The translations under genes were made by a program, and so were the position numbers. This document shows positions 18,039-28,866 of a stretch of 64,000 bases of DNA, in pieces; position 1 is the first letter of the stretch, and each line of letters begins with the position of its first letter. The DNA is from Pseudomonas sp. Leaf48 (lineage in GTDB: Bacteria; Pseudomonadota; Gammaproteobacteria; Pseudomonadales; Pseudomonadaceae), in NCBI RefSeq assembly GCF_001421885.1, contig NZ_LMLH01000010.1, positions 1 through 64,000 on the forward strand. Direction: 5' to 3'. The notes under the pieces were generated by a model. It was not told the origin of the DNA, searched no databases, and saw only the letters and a program-made list of their open reading frames with translations.

Positions 18039-20414
18039 ATGAAACGTCTGCTGCTAACTGCGGTTCTCACCGTATTGATGATCGCCGAAGTTCACGCCGA
18101 GTCCTTCACTATCTCTGATATTCGCGTCAATGGCCTCCAGCGGGTCTCCGCGGGTAGCGTCTTTGGTGCCTTGCCGTTGAACGTCGGTGAACAGGCGGAT
18201 GATCGTCGCCTGGTGGAATCCACTCGTGCGTTGTTCAAAACCGGTTTCTTTCAAGATATCCAGCTGGGTCGCGATGGCAACGTACTTGTCATCACGGTAG
18301 TGGAGCGTCCATCGGTCGCCAGTATCGAGATCGAAGGCAACAAGGCGATCTCCACTGAAGATCTGATGAAAGGCCTCAAGCAATCCGGTCTGGCCGAAGG
18401 CGAGATCTTCCAGCGCGCCACCCTCGAAGGTGTACGTAACGAACTGCAGCGCCAGTACGTCGCTCAGGGTCGCTACTCGGCTACCGTCGATACCGAAGTC
18501 GTGCCGCAGCCGCGTAACCGCGTCGGCCTGAAGGTCAACATCAACGAAGGTACGGTTGCCGCTATCCAGCACATCAACGTGGTGGGTAACACCGTCTTCC
18601 CTGAAGAAGACCTGGTCGACCTGTTCGAACTCAAGACCACCAACTGGTTGTCGTTCTTCAAGAACGACGACAAGTACGCCCGTGAAAAACTGTCCGGTGA
18701 CCTGGAGCGCCTGCGTTCCTACTACCTGGATCGTGGCTATATCAACATGGATATCGCTTCGACCCAGGTTTCGATCACTCCGGACAAAAAGCACGTCTAT
18801 ATCACTGTCAACGTCAACGAAGGCGAGAAGTACACCGTTCGTGACGTCAAGCTCAGCGGTGACCTGAAAGTCCCTGAAGACCAGGTCAAGTCGCTGTTGC
18901 TGGTTGAGAAGGGCCAGGTGTTCTCGCGCAAGCTGATGACCACCACGTCTGAACTGATCACCCGTCGTCTGGGTAACGAGGGTTACACCTTCGCCAACGT
19001 CAACGGCGTGCCAGTACCTCACGATGACGACCACACCGTGGACATCACCTTCGCTGTCGATCCGGGCAAGCGTGCTTACGTCAATCGCATCAACTTCCGT
19101 GGCAATACCAAGTCCGAAGACGAAGTACTGCGTCGTGAAATGCGTCAGATGGAAGGCGGCTGGGCTTCGACCTACCTGATCGACCAATCCAAGACCCGTC
19201 TGGAGCGTCTGGGCTTCTTCAAGGAAGTCAACGTAGAGACTCCGGCCGTGCCAGGTGTCGATGACCAGGTCGATGTCAACTACAGCGTTGAAGAGCAGGC
19301 TTCCGGTTCGATCACCGCCAGCGTCGGTTTCGCCCAGAGCGCGGGCTTGATTCTCGGTGGTTCGATCACCCAGAACAACTTCCTGGGTACCGGTAACAAG
19401 GTCAGCGTCGGCCTGACCAAAAGCGAATACCAGACCCGCTACAACTTCGGTTTCGTTGACCCCTACTGGACCGCCGATGGCGTGAGCCTGGGTTACAACG
19501 CGTTCTACCGCACGACTGACTACGATGAACTCGATACTGACGTTGCCAGCTACGCCGTAGACAGCCTGGGTGCCGGTGTGAGTGTCGGTTATCCAATCAG
19601 CGAGACTTCGCGTCTGACCTTCGGCCTGAATGCGCAACAAGACGAAATCAAGACCGGCGTTTACACCGTTGACGAGATTTTCGACTTCGTAAACCAGGAA
19701 GGCGACAAGTACCTGAACTTCAAGGCGTCGGCCGGTTGGTCCGAGTCCACCCTGAACAAGGGCGTGCTCGCCACCCGTGGCCACTCCCAGAGCCTGGTGC
19801 TGGAAAGCACCATCCCTGGCAGCGACCTGTCGTTCTTCAAGCTCGACTACCGTGGCCAGTTGTTCCAGCCGCTGACCGAAAACTACACGGTGCGCCTGCA
19901 TACCGAATTGGGTTATGGCGATGGTTACGGTTCGACCGATGGCTTGCCGTTCTATGAAAACTACTATGCTGGTGGCTTCAACTCGGTACGTGGCTTCAAG
20001 GACAGCTCCCTGGGTCCTCGCAGTACGCCAAGTACCGGCAAGAATCCCGGCACCGCGTTTGACCCGGACCAGGATCCGCTGCCGTTTGGTGGTAACGTCC
20101 TGATCCAGGGTGGTGCAGAACTGCTGTTCCCTCTGCCGTTCGTCAAGGATCAACGTTCCCTGCGCACCTCGGTATTCTGGGATGTGGGTAACGTATTCGA
20201 CTCGTCGTGCTCCGATAGCACCAACGCCGATGGCACTCCGTCCAATACCAAGTGCAACGACATCAGCCTGAGCAACATGGCCAGTTCTGTCGGTTTAGGC
20301 GTGACCTGGGTGACTGCGCTGGGTCCTCTGAGCTTCGCTTTGGCCATGCCAGTGAAGAAACCGGATGACGCTGATACTCAAGTGTTCCAATTCTCCCTCG
20401 GCCAGACGTTCTAA
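18039..20414 (+). CDS. bamA: Outer membrane protein assembly factor BamA
   Basis: BamA is the central beta-barrel of the complex that folds and inserts outer membrane proteins. From the ATG at 18039, preceded by AAAGGA, the protein has 791 residues; an upstream in-frame ATG at 18012 would add 9 residues ahead of the signal peptide. The signal sequence MKRLLLTAVLTVLMIAEVHA is followed by five POTRA domains to about residue 420 and a C-terminal barrel ending in the phenylalanine-terminated FQFSLGQTF, the usual outer-membrane signature. The loop-6 VRGF motif is present (NSVRGFKDSSLG). skp, encoding a chaperone for its substrates, follows after 45 bases. Confidence 0.97.
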   Translation: MKRLLLTAVLTVLMIAEVHAESFTISDIRVNGLQRVSAGSVFGALPLNVGEQADDRRLVESTRALFKTGFFQDIQLGRDGNVLVITVVERPSVASIEIEGNKAISTEDLMKGLKQSGLAEGEIFQRATLEGVRNELQRQYVAQGRYSATVDTEVVPQPRNRVGLKVNINEGTVAAIQHINVVGNTVFPEEDLVDLFELKTTNWLSFFKNDDKYAREKLSGDLERLRSYYLDRGYINMDIASTQVSITPDKKHVYITVNVNEGEKYTVRDVKLSGDLKVPEDQVKSLLLVEKGQVFSRKLMTTTSELITRRLGNEGYTFANVNGVPVPHDDDHTVDITFAVDPGKRAYVNRINFRGNTKSEDEVLRREMRQMEGGWASTYLIDQSKTRLERLGFFKEVNVETPAVPGVDDQVDVNYSVEEQASGSITASVGFAQSAGLILGGSITQNNFLGTGNKVSVGLTKSEYQTRYNFGFVDPYWTADGVSLGYNAFYRTTDYDELDTDVASYAVDSLGAGVSVGYPISETSRLTFGLNAQQDEIKTGVYTVDEIFDFVNQEGDKYLNFKASAGWSESTLNKGVLATRGHSQSLVLESTIPGSDLSFFKLDYRGQLFQPLTENYTVRLHTELGYGDGYGSTDGLPFYENYYAGGFNSVRGFKDSSLGPRSTPSTGKNPGTAFDPDQDPLPFGGNVLIQGGAELLFPLPFVKDQRSLRTSVFWDVGNVFDSSCSDSTNADGTPSNTKCNDISLSNMASSVGLGVTWVTALGPLSFALAMPVKKPDDADTQVFQFSLGQTF

Positions 20415-20459
20415 GCGTCTGACCCAAGATAACGACAACGGATTTTTTAGGGGTGCATC

Positions 20460-20963
20460 GTGCGTAAGTTGACTCAATTGGTTCTGCTGGCTTCCGTACT
20501 GGTAGCAGGCCCGGCATTTGCCGACATGAAAATCGCTGTCCTGAACTATCAGATGGCTCTGCTGGAATCCGACGCAGCCAAGAAATACGCTGTGGATGCC
20601 GAGAAGAAGTTCGGTCCTCAGTTGACCAAGCTCAAGACGCTGGAAAGCAGCGCCAAGGGCATCCAGGATCGTCTGGTGGCAGGTGGCGACAAGATGCAGC
20701 AAGGCGAGCGTGAGCGCCTTGAGCTCGAGTTCAAGCAAAAGGCCCGTGACTTCCAGTTCCAGTCCAAGGAGCTGAACGAAGCCAAAGCTGTTGCCGACCG
20801 TGAAATGCTGAAGCAGCTCAAGCCGAAACTGGACAGCGCTGTGGAAGAAGTCATCAAGAAAGGTGCTTTTGACCTGGTCTTCGAGCGTGGCGCAGTGATT
20901 GATGTCAAACCTCAGTACGACATCACTCGCCAGGTTATCGAGCGCATGAATCAGCTGAAGTAA
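20460..20963 (+). CDS. skp: Periplasmic chaperone Skp/OmpH
   Basis: Skp holds unfolded outer membrane proteins in the periplasm and delivers them to BamA. The 167-residue protein starts at a GTG preceded by AGGGG, has a signal peptide ending in AGPAFA, and then a short core ([13 protein letters not shown]) and long charged helices rich in Lys and Glu that form the trimer's tentacles. It lies between bamA and lpxD, the conserved order across gammaproteobacteria, and only 2 bases precede lpxD. Confidence 0.93.
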   Translation: MRKLTQLVLLASVLVAGPAFADMKIAVLNYQMALLESDAAKKYAVDAEKKFGPQLTKLKTLESSAKGIQDRLVAGGDKMQQGERERLELEFKQKARDFQFQSKELNEAKAVADREMLKQLKPKLDSAVEEVIKKGAFDLVFERGAVIDVKPQYDITRQVIERMNQLK

Positions 20964-20965
20964 CC

Positions 20966-22021
20966 ATGACAGCGACTATAAAGCTCGGCCAGCTGGCCGA
21001 GTTCCTCGGCGCCACGTTACGTGGCGACCCGGAGAAAGCAATCACTGGGCTAGCCACCTTGCAGGAGGCTGGCCCAGCTCAGTTGAGCTTTCTGGCAAAT
21101 CCTCAATACCGTAAATACCTGGCAGACAGCCGGGCCGCAGCCCTGTTGCTGAAGGCTGCTGATGCCGAAGGTTTTTCCGGTGATGCCCTGGTGGTGCCTG
21201 ATCCGTACCTGGCCTACGCGCGCATTTCCCATTTGTTCGATCCCAAGCCCAAGGCAGTTGCCGGTATTCACCCGACAGCGGCAGTGGCCGAGGACGCAGT
21301 GGTTGATCCGGCAGCGAGCATCGGTGCGTTTGCGGTAATCGAAAGCGGCGCGCGTATTGCGGCGGGCGTGACCATCGGCGCTCATTGCTTCATCGGTGCG
21401 CGCTGCGAAATCGGCGAAGGCGGCTGGTTGGCCCCGCGTGTCACGCTGTACCACGACGTGCGCATCGGCAAGCGAGTGGTCATTCAGTCCGGTGCCGTGC
21501 TCGGCGGGGAAGGCTTCGGTTTTGCCAACGAGAAAGGTGTCTGGCAGAAAATCGCCCAGATCGGTGGTGTGTTGGTCGGTGACGATGTTGAGATCGGCGT
21601 GAATACCGCTATAGATCGCGGCGCGCTGGCCGATACCATTCTCGGTAATGGCGTCAAGCTCGACAACCAGATCCAGATTGCCCACAACGTGCAGGTCGGC
21701 GATCACACCGCCATGGCTGCCTGCGTGGGGATTTCCGGCAGCACCAAGATCGGCAAGCATTGCATGCTTGCCGGTGGCGTAGGGCTGGTGGGGCATATCG
21801 AAATTTGCGACAACGTTTTCATCACCGGAATGACCATGGTGACCCATTCGATAACCGAAAAGGGTGCCTATTCTTCCGGTACAGCCATGCAACCGGCTGC
21901 CGAGTGGCGCAAAAGCGCGGCACGCATCCGCCAGCTCGATGACATCGCGCGGCGACTGCGACAACTGGAAAAGCAGGTTGGGGAAGTGACCCCTGACGGT
22001 AATGCTTCATCAGATGGCTGA
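20966..22021 (+). CDS. lpxD: UDP-3-O-(3-hydroxyacyl)glucosamine N-acyltransferase
   Basis: LpxD adds the second 3-hydroxyacyl chain, on the amine, in lipid A synthesis. The 351-residue protein has an N-terminal uridine-binding domain followed by left-handed beta-helix hexapeptide turns ([32 protein letters not shown]) and a C-terminal helix. The catalytic histidine lies in [15 protein letters not shown]. It is 2 bases after skp and is followed by fabZ, lpxA and lpxB, all in one direction. Confidence 0.96.
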   Translation: MTATIKLGQLAEFLGATLRGDPEKAITGLATLQEAGPAQLSFLANPQYRKYLADSRAAALLLKAADAEGFSGDALVVPDPYLAYARISHLFDPKPKAVAGIHPTAAVAEDAVVDPAASIGAFAVIESGARIAAGVTIGAHCFIGARCEIGEGGWLAPRVTLYHDVRIGKRVVIQSGAVLGGEGFGFANEKGVWQKIAQIGGVLVGDDVEIGVNTAIDRGALADTILGNGVKLDNQIQIAHNVQVGDHTAMAACVGISGSTKIGKHCMLAGGVGLVGHIEICDNVFITGMTMVTHSITEKGAYSSGTAMQPAAEWRKSAARIRQLDDIARRLRQLEKQVGEVTPDGNASSDG

Positions 22022-22129
22022 TACCATTTCCATATCAAGTATGCACAGCTACTAGACTGCATCCTTGATTTGCTAGAGGAGTGCGTGCCCCTCGCGCGCT
22101 CCCAATCTTTACATAGGCTTCCCCCCGAA

Positions 22130-22570
22130 ATGATGGACATCAACGAGATTCGCGAATACCTGCCTCACCGTTACCCGTTCCTGCTGGTGGACCGGGTAGT
22201 GGACCTCGATGTGGAAGGCAAGCGCATTCGCGCCTACAAGAATGTCAGCATCAACGAACCGTTCTTCAATGGTCATTTCCCTGCGCATCCAATCATGCCG
22301 GGCGTACTGATCATCGAAGCGATGGCTCAGGCTGCCGGGATCCTTGGTTTCAAAATGCTCGATGTGAAGCCGGCCGACGGCACCCTTTACTACTTCGTCG
22401 GCTCCGACAAGCTGCGCTTCCGTCAGCCGGTGTTGCCGGGCGATCAGTTGATCCTTGAAGCCAAGTTCCTGAGCTGCAAGCGTCAGATCTGGAAGTTCGA
22501 ATGCCAGGCTTCGGTCGATGGCAAGCCGGTCTGCTCCGCTGAAATCATCTGTGCGGAACGCAAGCTATGA
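22130..22570 (+). CDS. fabZ: 3-hydroxyacyl-ACP dehydratase FabZ
   Basis: FabZ dehydrates 3-hydroxyacyl-ACPs in fatty acid elongation and so competes with LpxA for the same substrate. From the ATG at 22130 the protein has 146 residues, starting [19 protein letters not shown] as in other pseudomonads. The catalytic His49 and Glu63 are in [21 protein letters not shown]. The bases just before this ATG are a C-run with no good Shine-Dalgarno; in-frame TTG (22070) and GTG (22085) codons lie upstream near an AGAGGAG at 22075-22081, so a longer product cannot be excluded. Its stop overlaps the lpxA start by 4 bases. Confidence 0.94.
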   Translation: MMDINEIREYLPHRYPFLLVDRVVDLDVEGKRIRAYKNVSINEPFFNGHFPAHPIMPGVLIIEAMAQAAGILGFKMLDVKPADGTLYYFVGSDKLRFRQPVLPGDQLILEAKFLSCKRQIWKFECQASVDGKPVCSAEIICAERKL

Positions 22571-23343
22571 GTTTGATTGACCCTCGCGCAATCATCGATC
22601 CGACGGCCGTACTGGCCGAGGGTGTCGAGGTCGGCCCATGGTCGATCATCGGCGCAGGTGTGGAAATCGGCGAGGGGACAGTGATCGGGCCACACGTGAT
22701 CCTCAAAGGGCCGACCCGGATTGGTAAGCACAACCGCATCTACCAGTTTTCCTCGGTGGGTGAAGACACGCCGGACCTCAAATACAAAGGCGAAGAGACC
22801 CGCCTGGTAATTGGCGACCACAACACCATCCGTGAGGGCGTGACGATTCACCGTGGCACCATCCAGGACCGTGCGGAAACGACCCTGGGCGATCACAATC
22901 TGATCATGGCCTACGCGCACATCGGTCACGACAGTGTCATCGGCAATCATTGCATCCTGGTGAACAACACTGCACTGGCTGGCCACGTGCACGTGCATGA
23001 CTGGGCGATCCTGTCCGGCTTTACCCTGGTCCATCAGTACTGCCACATCGGCGCTCACAGCTTTTCCGGCATGGGCACCGCCATCGGCAAGGATGTTCCT
23101 GCCTACGTCACAGTGTTCGGTAACCCGGCCGAAGCCCGCAGCATGAACTTCGAAGGCATGCGCCGTCGTGGTTTCAGCGAGGACGCCATTCACGCCCTGC
23201 GTCGTGCCTACAAGGTGGTTTACCGCCAGGGCCTGACGGTAGAGCAGGCGCTCGCCGAGCTGGCCGAACCCTCGGCGCAATTCCCGGAAGTGGCGGTATT
23301 TCGCGACTCCATCCAGTCTTCGACTCGCGGCATCACCCGCTAA
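22567..23343 (+). CDS. lpxA: Acyl-ACP--UDP-N-acetylglucosamine O-acyltransferase
   Basis: LpxA starts lipid A synthesis by placing a 3-hydroxyacyl chain on UDP-GlcNAc. The 258-residue protein is mostly left-handed beta-helix turns with a short C-terminal helical domain. The catalytic histidine is His121 in [11 protein letters not shown]. Residue 169 is methionine ([10 protein letters not shown]), the position that works as the acyl-chain ruler; in P. aeruginosa Met there selects 3-hydroxydecanoyl chains, while E. coli has Gly and uses C14. The gene overlaps fabZ by 4 bases and is followed 2 bases later by lpxB. Confidence 0.97.
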   Translation: MSLIDPRAIIDPTAVLAEGVEVGPWSIIGAGVEIGEGTVIGPHVILKGPTRIGKHNRIYQFSSVGEDTPDLKYKGEETRLVIGDHNTIREGVTIHRGTIQDRAETTLGDHNLIMAYAHIGHDSVIGNHCILVNNTALAGHVHVHDWAILSGFTLVHQYCHIGAHSFSGMGTAIGKDVPAYVTVFGNPAEARSMNFEGMRRRGFSEDAIHALRRAYKVVYRQGLTVEQALAELAEPSAQFPEVAVFRDSIQSSTRGITR

Positions 23344-23345
23344 TC

Positions 23346-24476
23346 ATGGCCAATCTGCGTATTGCGCTGGTGGCGGGCGAGGCTTCCGGTGACATTCTGG
23401 GCGCCGGTCTCATGCGCGCGCTCAAGGCTCAACACCCGGCGGTCGAGTTCATTGGTGTCGGCGGGCCGTTGATGCAGGCCGAAGGCCTGACTTCGTACTT
23501 CCCCATGGAACGCCTGTCGGTCATGGGCCTGGTGGAAGTGCTGGGCCGGTTGCGCGAGTTGCTGGCGCGACGCAAGAAGCTGGTTGCCGACCTGATCGCC
23601 GCGAAGCCGGATGTGTTCATCGGTATCGATGCCCCGGACTTCAACCTCAATATCGAACTCAAGCTGCGTCAGGCCGGGATCAAGACCGTGCATTACGTCA
23701 GCCCGTCGGTCTGGGCCTGGCGGCAGAAGCGGGTGCTGAAGATTCGCGAGGGTTGCGACCTGATGCTTACGCTGTTCCCGTTCGAAGCGAAATTCTATGA
23801 AGAAAAGGGCGTGCCGGTGCGATTTGTCGGGCACACCCTGGCCGATGCCATACCGCTTGAGGCCGATCGCGCGGCCGCCCGGGCTCAGCTCGGATTGCCT
23901 GACGGGCCGCTGGTAGCGCTGATGCCTGGCAGCCGCGGCGGTGAAGTCGGCCGGCTTGGCGCATTGTTTTTCGATACGGCGCAACGCCTGCGGGCCCTGC
24001 GTCCGGGCGTGCGCTTCGTCGTGCCTTGCGCCAGCCCGCAGCGTCGGGCGCAGCTTGAAGAGCTGTTGGCCGGTCGCGACTTGCCCCTGACGTTGCTCGA
24101 CGGTCAGTCCCATCTGGCGCTGGCGGCCTGCGACGCCGTGCTGATTGCCTCGGGAACGGCGACGCTTGAAGCGCTGCTGTACAAGCGGCCAATGGTGGTC
24201 GCCTACCGAATGGCGCCTCTGACGTTCTGGATTCTCAGGCGCATGGTGAAAAGCCCGTACGTCTCCCTGCCGAACCTGCTGGCCCAGCGGTTGCTGGTGC
24301 CCGAGTTGTTGCAGGACGATGCGACAGTCGAAACCCTGGCTCAGACGCTGTCGCCGCTGATCGAAGGTGGCGAAGAGCAGACCCGTGGCTTCGATGAAAT
24401 TCACCGGACCCTGCGTCTGGATGCCTCCAATCAGGCTGCGGACGCAGTACTGAAGTTGATCGGCCAAGCACAATGA
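23346..24476 (+). CDS. lpxB: Lipid-A-disaccharide synthase
   Basis: LpxB is the GT19 glycosyltransferase that joins UDP-2,3-diacylglucosamine and lipid X to form the lipid A disaccharide. The 376-residue protein begins [20 protein letters not shown], contains the [12 protein letters not shown] and [10 protein letters not shown] motifs, and has the C-terminal donor-binding [11 protein letters not shown] and YRMAPLTFW. It is packed between lpxA (2 bases) and rnhB (4-base overlap) and acts at the inner membrane surface. Confidence 0.97.
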   Translation: MANLRIALVAGEASGDILGAGLMRALKAQHPAVEFIGVGGPLMQAEGLTSYFPMERLSVMGLVEVLGRLRELLARRKKLVADLIAAKPDVFIGIDAPDFNLNIELKLRQAGIKTVHYVSPSVWAWRQKRVLKIREGCDLMLTLFPFEAKFYEEKGVPVRFVGHTLADAIPLEADRAAARAQLGLPDGPLVALMPGSRGGEVGRLGALFFDTAQRLRALRPGVRFVVPCASPQRRAQLEELLAGRDLPLTLLDGQSHLALAACDAVLIASGTATLEALLYKRPMVVAYRMAPLTFWILRRMVKSPYVSLPNLLAQRLLVPELLQDDATVETLAQTLSPLIEGGEEQTRGFDEIHRTLRLDASNQAADAVLKLIGQAQ

Positions 24477-25114
24477 GTAAAACAAGCATGCAAATGGGCC
24501 TGGATTTCACCTTGGTCGCCGAAGTCGAAGAACTGGTTGCCGGAGTCGATGAGGTCGGTCGCGGCCCGCTCTGTGGTGCGGTGGTCACGGCGGCGGTGAT
24601 CCTTGATCCGAACCGTCCGATCCTCGGTCTGAATGACTCGAAAAAGCTCACCGAGGCGCGGCGCGAAAAACTCTACGACGAAATCTGCGAAAAGGCTCTG
24701 AGCTGGTGCATCGCTCGCGCTGAAGTCGAAGAAATCGACGAGCTGAACATCCTTCACGCCACCATGCTGGCCATGCAGCGCGCGGTGGCAGGTCTGCACA
24801 TCCAGCCGAAACTGGCGATGATCGACGGCAACCGTTGCCCGAAACTGCCGATGCGTGCCGAGGCGGTGGTGCAGGGCGATGGCAAGGTGCCGGCGATCGC
24901 CGCGGCATCGATCCTGGCCAAGGTCAGCCGTGACCGTGAAATGGCTGCTTTCGAATTGATCTACCCGGGTTACGGGATCGGCGGCCATAAAGGCTACCCG
25001 ACGCCCGTTCATCTGGAAGCGCTCGCGCGCCTGGGGCCGACGCCTATTCACCGGCGCTCGTTCGCTCCAGTGCGTCTGGCATACGAAGCGCGGGAAAGCC
25101 TGATCGAGAGTTAG
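24473..25114 (+). CDS. rnhB: Ribonuclease HII
   Basis: RNase HII removes RNA from RNA-DNA hybrids and single ribonucleotides misincorporated in DNA. The predicted 213-residue protein has the catalytic motif [16 protein letters not shown] with Asp26 and Glu27, then [11 protein letters not shown] and the [11 protein letters not shown] segment. The ATG at 24473 overlaps the lpxB stop as ATGA; an in-frame ATG at 24488 would give 208 residues and cannot be ruled out. The lpxB-rnhB-dnaE order is conserved in gammaproteobacteria. Confidence 0.95.
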   Translation: MSKTSMQMGLDFTLVAEVEELVAGVDEVGRGPLCGAVVTAAVILDPNRPILGLNDSKKLTEARREKLYDEICEKALSWCIARAEVEEIDELNILHATMLAMQRAVAGLHIQPKLAMIDGNRCPKLPMRAEAVVQGDGKVPAIAAASILAKVSRDREMAAFELIYPGYGIGGHKGYPTPVHLEALARLGPTPIHRRSFAPVRLAYEARESLIES

Positions 25115-25136
25115 CCACAAGGCTGATTTTTTTTGC

Positions 25137-25169
25137 CAAGGCCCGGTACAATCCGGGCCTTGTTGTTTT
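25137..25169 (+). terminator. Perfect 10-bp hairpin between rnhB and dnaE
   Basis: CAAGGCCCGG at 25137-25146 and CCGGGCCTTG at 25153-25162 form a perfect 10-bp stem over a TACAAT loop, followed by TTGTTTT. Just before it, AGCC-ACAA-GGCT at 25113-25124 is followed by GA and then T8. Together they look like tandem terminator or attenuator structures ahead of dnaE. The T tract after the main stem is interrupted by G. Confidence 0.6.
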
Positions 25170-25191
25170 CATGACTCAACGCAGGATCACT

Positions 25192-28100
25192 ATGCCGGCT
25201 TCATTCGTTCATCTACGCCTGCACACTGAATACTCCCTGGTCGACGGTCTGGTGCGGATCAAGCCGCTGGTCAAGACCCTGGTGGGCATGAACATGCCTG
25301 CCGTCGCGGTCACCGACCAGAACAACATGTGTTCCCTGGTCAAATTCTATAAAAACGCCATGGGTGCCGGGATCAAGCCGATCTGCGGCGCTGACCTGTG
25401 GCTGTCGAACAAGGACCCGGATAACCCGCTGAGCCGCATCAGCCTGCTGGTGATGAATGCCGAAGGTTATCGCAACCTCACCGAGCTGATTTCTCGCGGT
25501 TTCATCGATGGTCAGCGCAACGGCTCGATCATCATCGAGCGCGAGTGGGTCGCCGAGGCAAGCGACGGCTTGATCATGCTCTCGGCGGCGAAAGAGGGCG
25601 AGATCGGCCAGGCCATGCTCAGCGGCAACCCCGCGGAAGCCGAAACCCTGGCCCGTGAGTGGATGGCGGTCTTCCCGGATCGTTTCTACCTGGAAATCCA
25701 GCGCACCAACCGCCCCAATGATGAAGAACAACTGCACGGTGCCGTGGCGCTGGCCGAGAAGATTGGTGCGCCGCTGGTGGCAACCAACGACGTGCGCTTC
25801 ATCAAGCAGGAAGACTTCGCCGCCCACGAAACCCGCGTTTGCATCGGCGAGGGCCGCGCCCTCGACGATCCGCGGCGTTCGAAGAACTACAGCGACCAGC
25901 AGTACCTCAAAAGCGCCGAGGAAATGGCCGAGCTGTTCAGCGACATTCCCGAGGCGCTGGAAAACACCGTCGAGATCGCCAAGCGCTGCAACATTGAAGT
26001 GAAGCTGGGCACGCACTTCCTGCCCAACTTCCCGATTCCCGATGGCATGACCATCGACGAGTATTTCCGCAAGGTGTCCTTCGATGGTCTGGAGGAGCGC
26101 CTTGCCGTTCTGCTGCCCAAGGACACCACCGAAGACTACGAAGCCAAGCGTCAGGTCTACGTCGACCGGCTGAATTTCGAGCTGGATATCATCATCCAGA
26201 TGGGTTTCCCCGGTTACTTCCTGATCGTGATGGACTTTATCCAGTGGGCCAAGAGCAACGGCGTGCCGGTCGGTCCTGGCCGGGGGTCGGGTGCCGGCTC
26301 GCTGGTGGCTTATGTGCAGAAGATCACCGACCTTGATCCGCTGGAATATGACCTGCTGTTCGAACGTTTTCTCAACCCGGAACGGGTATCGATGCCCGAC
26401 TTCGACGTCGACTTCTGCATGGATGGTCGCGACCGGGTGATCGACTACGTGGCCGAGAAATACGGCCGCAACGCAGTGAGCCAGATCATCACCTTCGGTT
26501 CCATGGCCGCCAAGGCTGTGGTGCGTGACGTGGCGCGGGTGCAGGGCAAGTCCTATGGCCTGGCGGATCGCCTGTCCAAGATGATTCCGTTCGAAGTCGG
26601 CATGACCCTGGAAAAGGCCTACGAGCAGGAAGAAATCCTGCGCGACTTCATCAAGGTCGATGAAGAAGCGGCGGAAATCTGGGAGATGGCCCGCAAGCTC
26701 GAAGGCGTGGTGCGTAACGTCGGCAAGCACGCCGGTGGTGTGGTTATCGCACCGACCAAGCTGACCGACTTTTCGCCGATCTATTGCGACGAAGCCGGTG
26801 ATGGCCTGGTAACCCAGTTCGACAAGGACGACGTTGAAGCTGCCGGGCTGGTGAAGTTCGACTTCCTCGGCCTGCGGACCCTGACGATCATCGACTGGGC
26901 GCTGAAAACCATCAATCGCGACCGCGCCAAGGTCAACGAACCGCCGCTGGATATCGCCTTTATCCCGCTGGACGACAAGCCGACCTACTCGCTGCTGCAA
27001 AAAGCCGAAACCACGGCGGTGTTCCAGCTTGAATCCCGGGGCATGAAAGAGCTGATCAAAAAGCTCAAGCCCGACTGCCTGGAAGACTTGATCGCACTGG
27101 TGGCACTGTTCCGTCCGGGCCCGCTGCAATCGGGCATGGTGGACGACTTCATCAACCGTAAGCACGGTCGAGCCGAACTGGCGTACCCGCACTCGGATTA
27201 CCAGTACGAAGGCTTGAAGCCAGTGCTGGCACCGACCTACGGCATCATCCTGTATCAGGAACAGGTGATGCAGATTGCCCAGGTCATGGCCGGTTACACC
27301 CTCGGCGGCGCAGACATGCTGCGTCGAGCCATGGGTAAGAAAAAGCCCGAGGAAATGGCCAAGCAGCGCGGCGGTTTCATTGAGGGTTGTGCGACCAACA
27401 ACATCGACGCGGACCTGGCCGGTAACATCTTCGACCTGGTGGAAAAATTCGCCGGTTACGGCTTCAACAAATCCCACTCGGCGGCGTATGGCCTGGTGTC
27501 GTACCAGACCGCGTGGCTGAAAGCGCATTACCCGGCGCCGTTCATGGCGGCGGTGCTCTCGGCGGATATGCACAACACCGACAAGGTCGTGACCTTGATC
27601 GAGGAAGTGCGCACGATGAAGCTGCGTCTCGACGCGCCGGACGTGAACACCTCCGAGTTCAAGTTCACGGTGAACGACGAAGGCCGGATCATCTATGGCC
27701 TGGGCGCGATCAAGGGCGTGGGCGAGGGGCCGGTCGAAGCGATCACCGAAGCGCGGTTGGCCGGTCCGTTCAAGGATCTGTTCGATTTCTGCGCCCGTGT
27801 CGACCTCAAGCGCATCAACAAGCGGACCCTCGACGGCTTGATCCGCAGCGGTGCCCTGGATCGCCTTGGCCCGTATTTCCATGATGAACAGAAGGCCTAT
27901 CAGGCCAATATCGACCGCAACCGCGCGGTATTGCTGACGGCCATGGAAGAAGCCATCAAGGCGGCCGAGCAGACTGCCCGCACCCAGGACAGTGGGCACG
28001 CCGACCTGTTTGGCGGGTTATTCGTCGAGGAAGACGCCGACGTCTACGCCAACCACCGCAAGGCCAAGGAGTTGACCCTCAAGGAACGCCTGAAAGGGGA

Positions 28101-28713
28101 AAAAGACACCTTGGGCCTGTACCTGACCGGTCACCCGATTGATGAATACGAAGGTGAAATCCGCCGCTTCGCCCGTCAGCGCATCATCGACCTGAAGCCG
28201 GCCCGCGATACCCAGACCGTCGCCGGGATGATCATCGCCCTGCGGGTGATGAAGAACAAAAAGGGCGACAAGATGGGCTTCATCACCCTTGACGACCGTT
28301 CCGGGCGAATCGAAGCTTCGTTGTTTGCCGAGGCGTTCCATTCCGCGCAGTCGCTGTTGCAGACCGATGCCATGGTGGTGGTCGAAGGCGAGGTCAGCAA
28401 TGACGACTTCTCCGGTGGCCTGAAGCTGCGGGTCAAGCGGGTGATGAGCATGGAAGATGCGCGCACCAACCTCGCCGAAAGCCTGCGCCTGAAGTTGCAT
28501 GCCAAAGACCTCAAGGGCGATCAGCTACGCTGGCTGGGTGAACTGCTCAAGCGTCACCGCGGCGCGTGCCCGGTCACCATGGACTACACCAGCCCTGACG
28601 CCAAGGCCTTGTTGCAGTTCGGCGAAGGCTGGCGAATCGATCCGGCGGATGCGTTGATTCAAGCCTTGCGTGACCAGTTCGGGCGAGACAACGTCTTCCT
28701 CCAATACCGTTGA
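25192..28713 (+). CDS. dnaE: DNA polymerase III alpha subunit
   Basis: DnaE is the replicative polymerase of the chromosome. From the ATG at 25192 it has 1173 residues, starting [19 protein letters not shown]; the ATG at 25171 would add 7. The N-terminal PHP domain (HLRLHTEYS) is followed by the palm with the catalytic acidic residues Asp403 and Asp405 in [13 protein letters not shown], matching E. coli 401 and 403. A tandem helix-hairpin-helix region and an OB fold ([20 protein letters not shown]) complete the C-terminal part. It follows rnhB behind a hairpin and is upstream of accA. Confidence 0.97.
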   Translation: MPASFVHLRLHTEYSLVDGLVRIKPLVKTLVGMNMPAVAVTDQNNMCSLVKFYKNAMGAGIKPICGADLWLSNKDPDNPLSRISLLVMNAEGYRNLTELISRGFIDGQRNGSIIIEREWVAEASDGLIMLSAAKEGEIGQAMLSGNPAEAETLAREWMAVFPDRFYLEIQRTNRPNDEEQLHGAVALAEKIGAPLVATNDVRFIKQEDFAAHETRVCIGEGRALDDPRRSKNYSDQQYLKSAEEMAELFSDIPEALENTVEIAKRCNIEVKLGTHFLPNFPIPDGMTIDEYFRKVSFDGLEERLAVLLPKDTTEDYEAKRQVYVDRLNFELDIIIQMGFPGYFLIVMDFIQWAKSNGVPVGPGRGSGAGSLVAYVQKITDLDPLEYDLLFERFLNPERVSMPDFDVDFCMDGRDRVIDYVAEKYGRNAVSQIITFGSMAAKAVVRDVARVQGKSYGLADRLSKMIPFEVGMTLEKAYEQEEILRDFIKVDEEAAEIWEMARKLEGVVRNVGKHAGGVVIAPTKLTDFSPIYCDEAGDGLVTQFDKDDVEAAGLVKFDFLGLRTLTIIDWALKTINRDRAKVNEPPLDIAFIPLDDKPTYSLLQKAETTAVFQLESRGMKELIKKLKPDCLEDLIALVALFRPGPLQSGMVDDFINRKHGRAELAYPHSDYQYEGLKPVLAPTYGIILYQEQVMQIAQVMAGYTLGGADMLRRAMGKKKPEEMAKQRGGFIEGCATNNIDADLAGNIFDLVEKFAGYGFNKSHSAAYGLVSYQTAWLKAHYPAPFMAAVLSADMHNTDKVVTLIEEVRTMKLRLDAPDVNTSEFKFTVNDEGRIIYGLGAIKGVGEGPVEAITEARLAGPFKDLFDFCARVDLKRINKRTLDGLIRSGALDRLGPYFHDEQKAYQANIDRNRAVLLTAMEEAIKAAEQTARTQDSGHADLFGGLFVEEDADVYANHRKAKELTLKERLKGEKDTLGLYLTGHPIDEYEGEIRRFARQRIIDLKPARDTQTVAGMIIALRVMKNKKGDKMGFITLDDRSGRIEASLFAEAFHSAQSLLQTDAMVVVEGEVSNDDFSGGLKLRVKRVMSMEDARTNLAESLRLKLHAKDLKGDQLRWLGELLKRHRGACPVTMDYTSPDAKALLQFGEGWRIDPADALIQALRDQFGRDNVFLQYR

Positions 28714-28866
28714 CGGTGAGGTGGCATTCTTTACTATTGAGAACGCCCCTCGATCTCGACCCGATTTTTTAATCTCGACCTGAACGCGCCTGTCCCTTAT
28801 GGTAGGGCGCGAATAGACAACCGGCCGGCCCAAGCTCTCTTGGATGTCGACCCAAGACGGACGCCT

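Noticed and set aside
18054..20153. 699-residue open frame antisense to bamA
   Set aside because: It is an uninterrupted shadow of a codon-biased GC-rich gene, with no recognisable domain. The same holds for the long antisense frames opposite dnaE, mutS, glnD, eno and rimO.
25213..27999. 928-residue open frame antisense to dnaE
   Set aside because: No domain, low-complexity Val/His/Gln-rich composition typical of a complementary frame, and the sense-strand dnaE is complete and certain.
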